Below are positions 23,101 through 35,800 of a stretch of DNA of 64,000 nucleotides, in pieces. Source of the DNA: Lampris incognitus. Lineage: Eukaryota; Chordata; Actinopteri; Lampriformes; Lampridae. The stretch is taken from positions 47,615,786-47,679,785 of the forward strand of contig NC_079215.1 in the NCBI RefSeq assembly GCF_029633865.1, read 5' to 3'. The number at the start of each line of letters is the position of its first letter. Within the stretch, counting starts at the first letter, position 1. The position numbers and the translations under genes were made by a program. The notes below the pieces were generated by a model. It was not told the DNA's origin. It made no database searches and saw only the letters and a program-made list of their open reading frames with translations.

Positions 23101-26100
23101 TGACACTAAATTTCCCCTCCACCATCCTGCTTGTGGCCTGCAGACAAGGTTGTGCTGCAGCCCTGTGTTTGGATGAATGTGATTTTTTTATTTTATTTTT
23201 TTTGTGACACAAACACCATGCACATTTATATAAAGTTCAAATGTTTTTTTCTTTGGGGGGTGGGATTTTTACCCCGTTTTTCTCCCCGATTGTACTTGGC
23301 CAATTACCCTATTTTCTGAGCTGTCCTGGTCGCTGCTCCACCCCTCTGCCGATCCAGGGAGGGCTGCAGACTACCCCATGCCTCCTCCGATACATGTGGA
23401 GTCGCCAGCCGCTTTTTTTCACCTGACAGTGAGGAGTTTCTCCAGGGGGACGTAGCACGTGGGAGGATCATGCTATCCCCCCCCCCCCCTAACAGGCACC
23501 CCGACTTACCAGAGGAGCTGCTAGTGCAGCGACCAGGACACATACTCACAGCCGGCTTCCCACCCACAGACACAGCCAATTGTGTCTGTAGGAATGCCGG
23601 ACCAAGCCAGAGGTAACACGGGGATTCGAACCGGCGATCTCCATGTATCGGAGGAGGCATGCGGTAGCCTACAGCCCTCCCCGGATCAGTACAGGGGGTG
23701 GAGCAGCAACCAGGATGGCTCAGAAAATAGGGTAATTGGCCAAGTACAACTGGGGAGAAAAAGAGTGGGAAAAACAGCCACAAAAAAAAAGGTCTACATA
23801 GTAACCTGCATTACTGTTTCATATCTCTGTGTTGACCAGCCAATTGTGTTTATAATGGACATAGGTGAAAGTATTTTATCTATGTACACACGAACATGCT
23901 GTCCATTCAGTCAGAGTCAGAATCCACTTTTTTGCCACTGTACATTTTCACAAACTAGGATTTTTATGTTATTGCTTTTTTTCTTTCTTTCTTTTCTTTT
24001 TTTTACTGCTCACATTTAACACTGGATACAGGACACTTGGTCACTTGAGCAATGGCCCGTCATTCTGTTGGTGAGAGATCTTTGGTTACAAGGGTCTAGA
24101 CACATGAAATCGATTCTCTCCTTTTAGCTTTGCATTTAAGCGTAATCGACTTTAATGAAAGCATCCTCTGTCTAGTCAGAGGGAGGAGCGTAAGCCTTGA
24201 GTGACCCAACAGACATAGCATGGATGACTGGACATGGACTTGAACTGGTGATATATAGACTTGGTCCTTAATGTTCCCTCGCTGCTCATCACATGTCATT
24301 GCAACCTGTCCATACCGTACACTGGATGAGGCTACAACTACGAAGCGTAACTGTATAAAACATCAGTCTGCCCGGTTAGATACAGTACTGACAAGATGCA
24401 CGAGTCTTCACTGGCACGTTCTACTCCCTCCGCATCTCAATGACTTATTGTGCGTAGAGAAAGCCGTAAGAGGCCAACAACCAAATTTAGAAATTAATAG
24501 GTGTAAGTAATTGAATGGAAATGGTCTTCATTATGGTCTCTCATGTGGATAACCATCCAAAAAACATACATCTATAAACAAAATACACAAAAAAGTCAAA
24601 TTACCATATTTAGAAAAGCACTCTGTGTTGCTTAAAGCTTAGTTTTCCAGTGTAGCATTGAAATGCTGCCTGGCCGATCTGTTGTGGTCCTATTTACCAA
24701 ATAATGGGCTACATTAAAACGTGAACAATGTGTCTTGAATGGGTAGAAATGCAGCAGAAGTGGAGTTGGGAAGGTCTTTGAGTACCTCAGATTTGTCTTA
24801 TTGACCTCTTTTCACATCATTCTGTCTCTTTCTACATGTACATCTCCCTCTTCTGTCTCTCTGTCACGTACTGTTTCAATCTCTTTTCTTTCTCCCGACT
24901 CTTTCCTCACCATTTATTTTTCTGTCTTTTCCTCCATCTGCTCAGGTTTGGTCCTCCCTTCCTGATGTATGAGGACAGGAGTATCTCTTGGGACCAGCTG
25001 CAGCAGAGTATCCTCAGCAAGCTCTACTACCTGATGCAAAATGGATCTCAGGCTAAGGTAAGCCAGTCAACGTTTTGTACATCCTGCCACCTCAGCGTGG
25101 ACCCAACAGCATTCTGCACACAACATACCAGCATGGAGCAGGGATGAAGAAAAGGAAAAGATCATCCTACTGTGACTTTTTTTTTAAATCATAAAATCAG
25201 TGTTCACTGGTCATCATGTCTACACTGAGCAAGAGATATTATTAATGCAACTATTGGCGCAGATAAGGTCATTCATCCATCCATTATCCAAACCGCTTAT
25301 CCTGCTCTCAGGGTCACAGGGATGCTGGAGCCTATCGGGCGGCAGGCGGGGAGACACCATGGACAGGCTGCCAGTCTATCACAGGGCCTAAGGTCATTCA
25401 AACCAATAATATTTGTTCAACTGATAACTGTAACATTAGTCTGATATTAGATTATATACAGAGGCCAGTGGCATGGTGACGCAGTGGTTAGCATGGTCAC
25501 CTCACAGCAAGAAGGTCCTGGGTTCGAACCCCGGGGTTGTCCAACCTTTGGGGTCATCCCCGGGCATCCTCTGTGTGGAGTTTGCGTGTTGTCCCCTTGT
25601 CTGCGTGGGTTTGCTCCATGTACTCTGATTTCCTCCCACAGTTCAAAGACATGTAGGTCAGGTGAATCAGCCATACTAAATTGTCCCTAGGTGTGAATGT
25701 GTTGGCCCTGAGATGGCCTGGTGGCCTGTCCAGGGTGTTTCCCTGCCTGCCACCCAATGATTACTGGGATAGGCTCCAGCATCCCCATGAACCCCAGTTA
25801 GGATAAGCAGCTTGGATAATGGATGAATGGATGGAGACAGTGGCCATCATGCATCATCCCTTCCATATGCACAGATCTGTTTTTAGGGGGCGTCCAGGTG
25901 GCTTGGCGGTCTATTCCGTTGCCTATCAACACAGGTATCGCCGGTTTGAATCCCCATGTTACGTCAGGCTTGGTTGGGTGTCCCTACCAACACAATTGGC
26001 TGTGTCTGCGGGTGGGAAGCCGGACGTCCTGGTTGCTGCACTAGCGCCTCCTCTGGTCGGTCGGGGTACCTGTTCAGGGGGGAATAGCGTGATCCTCCCA

Positions 26101-26721
26101 CGTGCTATGTCCCTCTGCTGAAACTCCTCGCTGTCAAGTGAAAAGAAGCAGCTGGCAGCTCCACATGTATCAGAGGAGGCTTGTGGTAGTCTGCAGCCCT
26201 CCCCAGATCGGCAGAGGGGGTGGAGCAGTGACTGGGATGGCTCGGAAGAGTGGGGTAATTGGCCAAATTCAATTGGAGAGAAAAAGGAAGGGAAAAAATA
26301 TCTGTTTTTAAAGGTTGGTATTATGGAAAACGAGATTTGTCTAGTCAAGGGGTGGATTTTTCTATCATTAATAAGTACCATTTTCATACTTTGACGGTAC
26401 GTAAACATCGCTGTTTCACCTTTTTATGTGATGAAACCATTTGAACAAGCCATTCAGAATGGCCCCCGGAGTGATGTCACACCAAGAAAATAAAGGCATT
26501 ACTGAAATAATAATACTTCTCCTGGTAACGTGGTAATACTTGTTCAATGTGTGTAATACATATGTATCACTTGACATTTTTGAATTTGGTAATGCATTGC
26601 TCAACCAAATATTCTGCATGTTGGCGGAGATCACCTTCATGGATCTGGACAACAACGTAATCAACAGGGAATTACATGTTTTAATGAAAGGGAATACCTG
26701 TTCTTCTTTCTCATGTATGAC

Positions 26722-26813
<92 letters not shown>

Positions 26814-29800
26814 CATGCAAACACATACACTTTGCACATGTTTGTGGACTGAGACAATGAATTTTAAGAGCAACCGAGCCAGTTCTTCTGGTGCTCTCTT
26901 TAAATTCGCATCCTTTTGTACTCATGTGGTGCTCACAAGGATGGTTTTGGTTATTTACACACCATAAAAAAGTTGCAGCCTTAATTCTACAGTTGCACTT
27001 GATTGATTGACAACTTCTTTCATGGAAAAATCTCTCATTCCATCCATCAGCACCATTCAAATCCAAACTAAAGTCAGCGTCGTGACTTGTCACACATAGT
27101 TGCCTTGTACTTGTCGTGAGTGGATGTAGATCTGTGCAGTCTTAAGAGTAACTAAACCCATTTTGGTGAGTTTGCTGACATCTACAGGGTAAAAACCATG
27201 TAAAGGTTAAAAACATGGCAGGTTGGTCTTGGTACTCTGGTTGTGTCTCAATTGCAAGGATGCATTTCTAGGCTGGATACACCAGAAGGATGGTCCCATT
27301 CCAAAGGTTCCTTCAAATGCAGCTGACACATGCAGCATATTTTTGGCTGAATTTGGAGGACACGTCTGATGCATCCTGCAGCCCCTCGAAATCCTAGAGT
27401 ACTTTATTAATTTTCGAGAGGTTTTTTTTTTAAACAAAAAATGCAATCTCATAGCAAATAACAGTTCACTTTAATAGTCTGGTTAGCTTGCTAGTTTGCC
27501 AATGGCTGTAGAGACTATAGGAGTTTATAAAACACAGAGTCCAAAGCTTACTGTTTGTTCACTGGCTAAAGCAGTACTAACCATGGTTGGAAGTATTGGT
27601 AAGTGTTTGGAGATTATTTTTTATTTTTTGGCTTTTCCCCTCTTTTTCTCCCCAATTGTATTTGGCCAATTACCCCACTCTGCCGAGACATCCAGGTCAC
27701 TGCTCCACCCCCCCCCCCCTTTGCCGATCCGAGGAGGGCTGCAGACTACCACATGCCTCCTCCGATACATGTGGAGTCGCCAGCCGCTTCTTTTCACTTG
27801 ACAGTGAGGAGTTTCTCCAGGGGGACGTAGCGCATGGGAGGATCACGCTATTCCCCCCAGTTCCCCCTCCCCTCTGAATAGGCGCCCCGACCGACCAGAG
27901 GAGGTGCTAGTGCAGCGATCAGGTAACATACCCACATCCGGCTTCCCACCTGCAGACACAGGCAATTGTGATTGTAGGGATACCCAACCAAGCCAGAGGC
28001 AACACGGGGATTCGAACAGGTGGAGATAATGTTCTCTCTTTATAATGTATTTCCTACATTCTTGTCGTTTTACTTTTCTTTTTAAATGCCCATAAACACA
28101 TTTTTTATTTTAAAACTCGGTGCTCATGTTTGAGTACCAGTGTTTGATAGTTATTTAGTAACATGTCATTGAAAACTCATACATTTTGTCATATAATAAT
28201 ATTTTATGTAAAGCCATCAAAAGTGACAACTTAAAACTGTAAAGCATTCTATGAAAACTTTGCCAGCAATGACGGGCTGCCTGCTGAAGATGATATACAG
28301 AAAGCCCTGTCGTTTCTTCAAAAATTAATAATGTTATCAAACTATAACTTGCAATGAGATTCCTCTTCATCATCTCTATCTGTCAGGGTTTTTTCATACT
28401 CTACCCATTAGTAGATGGGCAATTTCATGGACTCGCGCATCTTTCGTAGGCTGTCTCATTTCATCTGCTATAGTCCGCTAGACATAATAGGATGTGGTGT
28501 ACGGAGAATACTTCCTACATAGGGCACGTCCTTCCTATTGGGACACAGCCTGTGATGTAAGCATAGCAGGATAAACACAGCTGCGGCTTATAACAGTAAT
28601 AATGGGTCTGTTGGATGTAGTTGTACCAGCTGACCTATCAGCACCGATAGACAGAGAGAGACAGCACTAACAATTTTCAATAGTACTTGTCATTGCTGGT
28701 TCATTGGCACACGTACATCCAACAGACTCATTATTAAAGTATATGGTCTTTTTTAGGCTTAAGCTATGCTGACTGAAGGTTCACTTGCATACACATTCAA
28801 TTTTATGAGTGACATTCAATATTTAAGGCTTCACTGATTCTGAAGGTGATTTCTCTTACTCATTTTTACAAGAAAAAATGAAGTGAAATATGAGCGACTT
28901 GAGAGAATATTATTGCTTGAGACTAAATGTCAGATCTGTTAAGTCTAATGAGCGGTATTTCAGATATAATGTTACTTGTTTGATTTTATTTTGTTACTGT
29001 GATGACTGTTGGGCCCTTTTAAATGGGATTCTAGCAATAAATCTAATGTACTTTAATAAGATATGGACTAATCAGGTTAAAAGATTATAGCATTAGAGAT
29101 TATAGGTTATAACCCCTTTCACTGTTACCCAATTTTGGCTAGGTGTAGGTCATAATCATTGTATTTTATTTCATGAATATAACTTTTGCCTCTGCAATTT
29201 AGATAATCCTTTTGACACAGCTGCACGAATATTTGTGTGAAGACATAACGGTTACCATTTCATTTGTGCTTGCAATTTTCCATCCTTGACACAAGCTTAA
29301 TTTGGTTTTAACAGGCTTTTTTTAATGATTTGAAAGAAAGGCATTCTGAAGTCCATGCTACATAATCTACATAAGAAGATAAACTATGTACTGTAGAGAG
29401 CTTGAAGCCAAAAAACAGTATTTGTTATTTGTTTGCTATCATAATAGCCTGATTCAGGTCCAAAGATAAACTGTTAGCTATGAGGCTATCCAGAGAAATG
29501 TAGAGAAATCTTGATGTAGTTGCTTTACAGTGGCTCACTTTGGACTTAACTTCACATCAAACTCTGCAAAGGTGTGTTCAAAACAGTCACCAAACCTACT
29601 CTTGCACTCTGTTGGTAATCCCCTATAAGACTTAAGAGTTATTTTGAAAAATGTAGAGGTGCTAATGCTTAACAAATACAAGATAGCTGGAAGAAGACTT
29701 TTACAATGGCTACAACTATAGGTGTGCAAAAGGTGAGTACTGTCTGTGAAGCTGTTTCACAGGTTTCAAACAAAGAAAAGCTGTTTAAGTTTCTGAGATC

Positions 29801-32800
29801 AGGCACTGGTTTAAACCACTGAAGTGTCAAACCTCACTAACCCAACTTTTGCTTTTATTCCTTCTAAGTGAGATGCTCTACATTTGTCTTTCACACTGCA
29901 TGCATGGAAGAGAGCGTGATCAAAGACATGAGGTTGACGATATCCACACAGTTGTTGTTATTTTTATTGTACCAGTCAGCATCATTGTGCGCTGCCAGAA
30001 TTAGAATTCAAAGTCTCAAACTCCTTGGTTGTCTTTTCCTCTAGATGTTTGTACTTGTGATGTCTTGCGGGGTAGGGCAGTTGGCAAGCCTGGCATGTCT
30101 GTTCGTGATCTTGAGCTGTTTCTCCATAGACTGTAAATGGTTTCCTGTCCAGTAAATGCTGCACATTAGTTCAGCTCAGGGGTAGCACGGTGACGCAGTG
30201 GTTAGCGCGGTCACCTCACAGCAAGAAGGTCCTGGGTTCGAGCCCCCAGGGTAGTCCAACCTTGGGGGTCACCCCGGGTCATCCTCTGTGTGGAGTTTGC
30301 ATGTTCTCCCTGTGTCTGTGTGGGTTTCCTCCAAGTGCTCTGGTTTCCTCCCACAGTCCAAAGACATGCAGGTCAGGCGAATCGGCCATACTAAATTGTC
30401 CCTAGGTGTGAATGTATGTGTGTGTGTGTGTGTGTGTGTACTGCCACCACCTCAGGATGCTTGAGGCCTTCCACATCAGATGCCTACAATGCATCCTGAG
30501 GATAACCTGGTGTGACCGAGTGGCCCATACTGAAATACTCCGCAAGACCAACTGCATCAGCATGGAGGCTACTGTCACCCAGCACCAACTTCGCTGGCTC
30601 GGTCACGTCATCAGGACGCCAAAGGAGCGCTTACCGCGTAAAGTGCTGTATGGCCAGCTACATCTTGGCCGCCGCTTGGCAGGAGATAAAAAAAAAAACG
30701 GTACAAAGACCAACTGAAGGCCATCATAAAAAAGTGCGGCCTGAACCCGAGCCAACTGGAGGACACTGCTGCCCAATGCTCCATCTGGCGGCAGCTCTGT
30801 CAACAAGGGATGCAAAAGCTCGAGAAGGACCGAGGTGATCGACGGACCTAGAGACGACTAAAGAGACATGAAGCCAGTGCTACACCTACACCCCCAGTCA
30901 GTGCTCTCACCTGTTCTGTCTGTGGCAAACAGTGTGGATCACGGATTGGGCTTTACAGCTATAAGAAGACTCACATGTGACAGAGGCAAGATTGTCATCG
31001 TCGGACACGATGGACAACCTTAAGTGTGTGTGTGTGTGTGTGTGTGTGTGGGCCCTGTGATAGCCTGGTGGCCTTTCCAGGGTGTCTCCTTGCCTGCCGC
31101 CCAATGACTGCTGGGATAGGCTCCAGCATCCCCACGACCCTGAGAGCAGGATAAGTGGTTTGGATAATGGATGGATGGATTGATGAGTAGTTCAGCTCAG
31201 TGCAAGTTCCCCCAGTGCTGGACCTCCGGTGGATCCAGGCACCACTGATAACAGGCCCAATTTGAAGAGGGTCTATCTCAGACAAACAAATCCTCAGCTT
31301 TAAACAAGGTTGATAAGTAAAGGACAGACGAAAAGGGGATACATTCTTATTTACTGATCTCTGTCTCAGTTACTGGTTTACCTTCGTGAAGCCTGTCTAG
31401 CCAGTTCTGCACTCATCCAACCTCGCTTCACCTTTCTTCCTTCTTTCCTTTCTTCTCTCTGAAGGCTGTAGCAAGAGGTTCGTTTGTTGCACATTAGACA
31501 GATAGTCCTGCTTGGGGTGTTGTCTGTTTGCTGTGACCAGATGGGCCCGAAATTCACAGATCTTCGGTGTAGCTTGTGAAAAACGGCGATGCTGTCAGCT
31601 GCAGTGATACATCATTGTGTTTTGTAACACAAGCACAAAAATTCACCTGTATAACAAAAGCTGCCATGCTTTACCTTCCTCTGATAGGCTGAGCATTTTG
31701 ATCTTTTGCTGCCCGGGATGTTTTGTTTTAATTTGCTCCAAGCTTTTTTAATGATGCTGTGGCGCTCCCTGGTGGTTGAGCTTATTTCACACAAATGCAG
31801 GTTTTTCAATTTGAAATGAACATGATATGAGCTTTCTGCCATCAAGACAGGCACTGCTTCAGATCAGGCAGAAGTGAGATATAATTCAATATTTTTCTGT
31901 CATAATATGGTAAATTACCGTTGATATGCTGGGCCACCGTAACGACTCACTGCAGAGCTTTCTGGTCTACTGAGGTGCAGTTGCCTTACCACACTGAGAT
32001 GCAGCTGGTCAGGATGCTCTCTATGGTGCAGTGGTAGAAGTTAGTGAGAATTTTCGGGGATAGACGGGCGCTCCTCAGCCTTCCCAGGAAATGCAGGCGT
32101 TGTTGGGCCTTTTTCACAAGAGCCTGGATGTTTGATGTCCAGGAGAGGTCCTCTCTGATATGGACTCCAAGGAATTTAAAGCTGGGGACACGCTCCACTT
32201 CCACCCCATTGATGTGTATGGGGAGTGACTGCAGCGTTTCAACCTCCTGAAGTCCACAATCAGCTCCTTCGTCTTCTGCACATTGAGGACAAGATTGTTA
32301 GTGGTGCACCATGATTTGAGGTGCTGAATCTCATCCCTGTAGGCTGTCTCTTATAATGGAATTATAAGACATATGATGAATATGAAGATATATGAAGAAT
32401 ATGAAGATATATGAAGAATATGATGAGGAGGATGCCAAGCAGTACTGTGTCATGTGATACTATTGATTATATGTAAAAAAAAATGTTGAGTCAATCTCAA
32501 ATCATAATGTGATATGTTATAAACTGGCAAGAAATATGCATAACCAAATTTGGGTGAAAATATATCATAAAAAGCAGAGTTTTTGACTCCTTAGGTTATA
32601 GCAGGTAAACAGGCCAACGCATAAAAACATGGCCTGCAATACCCGAAATAGTCAAAAAGTCATGTGTGTGTGGTGTGTGTGTGCTTGCTTTGTCTAAGGG
32701 TAAAGAGGAGCCAAACTCAATTTGTCTGTTCTGCTTCCACAGAGTGCAGCCACACCTAAGTCCTATAAGTCCACACCAAATATGTATTCTTGCCCGAGCC

Positions 32801-35800
32801 CCAGACAAATGGAGAGCAGGAGTCTACCATTTTCATTTGCTGCTTCAGGCCCCGATTAACTAACCAATTTATTTCTCTCTATGGTCTACTGCTGCTCCTA
32901 TTCTCTTACTGAGGCCCTCTAGAATGAGCGAATTAGCAAACTGATTCCACTGTGTGATTCCTAATAGAGCCCACTTTTGAAGTTGCTGCCTAGGCAAAGG
33001 CCTTGTGGCCCTGCCCAGAAAATAATTTCTCCATTCCAGCACAAAGGTAGTAAGATGAACCATGTCGTAAATGCTGATGACTGTGCTCTTAACAGCTGTA
33101 GTGGAGGTCTTTTTTTTTTCTTTTCTTTTTTTCCCTCTTTTCCTCACCAATTGCATCCGGCCAATTACCCCATTCTTCCGAGCCGTACTGGTCACTGCTG
33201 CACCCCCTCTGCTGAACCGGGCAGGGCTGCAGACTACCACATGCCTCCTCCGAAACATGCAGAGTCGCCAGAGTTTCACCAGGGGGACGTAGCAACTGGC
33301 AGGATCACGCTATTCCCCCCAGTTCCCCCTCCCCCCGACGGACCAGAGGAGGCGCTAATGCAGCGACCAGGACACATACCCACATCCAGCTTCCCACCCG
33401 CAGACACAGCCAATTGTGTCTGTAGGGATGCCCGACCAAGCCGACGGTAACACGGGGATTCAAACTGCCGAGCCCCATGTTGGTAGGCAACGGAATAGAC
33501 CGCCACACCACCCGGACGTTATCTACCTGTTTTCATTGTGGGCATGTAAAGCCTTTTGAGACTGCAGCTGTGATAAGGAGCTATATAGATAAACTTTACT
33601 TTGTATAGTCAATAAACCTGTGGGTACAAGCACAGTTTTATTTTGTACTCCCTTTATTCCCAGGCAGAATGGCTCCCACCAGAAGTTTGAAATACGAATT
33701 GCACTTGCAGACATTTGGTATGAATATGTGAGAATAACTCCTGCCCAGTGCCAAGACAGTTATTAGTCAGCATCAGTCAAAATGTTGTTGATTGAAAATG
33801 TATCTCATTTCATATTTTTTTCAGAGTTAGAAAAAATAGTCTCACTAACACCACTGTGATATTTACAGTGCAGATATCTGTCTCTATCTAAGGTTACTGG
33901 AGAACTGCTTTCACAATTCTCTGCATGTCTGTTATAGAGAGGGCAAGAGTTTTAGTTGCAGCAGTGTATTTTAACCTTTTAATAATATAGCAGATCTTTG
34001 CAAAGTTCCAAGGTTCTCCCAATAACCCCTTAAAACTTTACCCCAAAACATAAAATCATTGTGCGGATTAAAAAAAAAAACAATTAACATAAGAGCAAGC
34101 CAGCCAGAAACCAAAGTTTATTTGAGGTGGGAGTTAAACTGTGTCAGGTGTTATTATCCTTACACCTCCTTCCACTTGCTGCTTGAATAAAGTTCAAAAT
34201 CTTCGTGTTGGGATTTCGGGTCAGCTCATGGACCTGCACCTAGTTACCTGCAGTCCTGTATCAACATGTAAACGCCTCCTCAGTCTCTTCGCTCTGCTAG
34301 TAGTAAGCTACTATCTGTCCCACCTACTAAATGACAACCTCTAGATCCTGGCTTTTCTCTCACCTAACCCCAAAATGGTAGAATGACCTCTCAGTCTCCA
34401 TCAGAACTACTGACTCACTTACTTACTTCAAGAAGTAGGTGGCTATGTGGCGTCCGGGTGGCATAGCAGTCTATTCCGTTGCCTACCAACATGGAGATCG
34501 CCGGTACGAATCCCCGTGTTACCTCCAGCTTGGTTGGGCATCCCTACAGACACAATTGGCTGTGTCTGCTGGTGGGAAGCCGGATGTGGGTATGTGTCCT
34601 GGTCGCTGCACTAGCGCCTCCTCTGGTCAGTTGGGGCGTCTTTGGGGGGGAGAGCGAACTGGGGGGAATAGCGTGATCCTCCCACGCGCTACGTCCCCCT
34701 GGCGAAACTCCTCACTGTCAGGTGAAAAGAAGTGGCTGGTGACTCCACATATATCAGGGGAGGCATGTGATAGTCTGTAGCCCTCCCCGGATTGGCAGAG
34801 GGGGTGGAGTAGCAACTGGGATGGCTCAGAAGAGTGGGGTAATTGGCCAAGTGCAATTGGGGAAAAATAGAAAGGGGGGGGGGGAGTGGCTCAGTGGTTA
34901 AGATGTAATTCTCTTGAAGGCCTACCTTCACTCTGAAATGGTCTGTGGTTGCAGGTATATTAACCCATGACCTGGCACTGGTTGCCACTGTTGTGCCATA
35001 TGTAAAGGCCTTTTCCCCTTGCACTTGTTTGCCTCACTGTTTTTAGTGTTCGCACTTGATTTGTCCTTTTGTACCATTGCCTCCTAATCTATGGTGCTCG
35101 TAGACTTAACATTCTCTCGGTGATGATACCAATACTGTGTATCTCTCTGCTATGCCAGTTGCCTACACTCGTTTCCTTCTGCTCATTAATGACTCCCTTT
35201 TAAGTCGCTTTGGGTAAAAGCATCTGCCAAATGAGTAAAATGTGAACGTGACTATATTATCAGTTAATGCCATGTTTTTGTAAAATGAATAAATGGCACA
35301 CGTTCGTTCACTCCACTGCCCATCATCAGTACATTGCCTCAGCATCGTCGTTGAAAAAAAAAATGCTTCCCATAGCTAATGTCGGTCTCTCTCTCTGCAG
35401 AATGCTGGGGTGCTGTTTAAAATCCGAGTGGTTGGAGGATCGGCAGCTTACAACTACCTGTCACCACAGGACAACAAGCCACTGTACCACCCTGCAATGG
35501 ACAGGTAGCAAATACAGCCACAACCATACACCCAAAAAAAGACCACCTCTGTGATATTATGCTGTACTATGCAAATAAATGCTAACACACCAAATCCATA
35601 CGTAAAGGAAAGGAAACCATCCAAGCATCGTAATATAGCCCTTGCACATAACTGACCTGAAATATCAGCCATTGTTTAATATGGTAGTGTAAGAGTAAGC
35701 CTTGGCGCTCTGATAAACTTGTGGCACCACAAAGACTCTCTCGTCTCATAATGAAGCACCATTATTGAGGTGCTGTCTGCCCTGGGTCATTCTGGCTGCT

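Noticed and set aside
26416..27093. 225-codon minus frame with a long CV run
   Set aside because: It is opened by the CA/GT microsatellite. The flanking parts have no family resemblance.
27235..27452. 81-codon minus frame
   Set aside because: Possibly part of an old DNA transposon, but no inverted ends or duplication could be identified.
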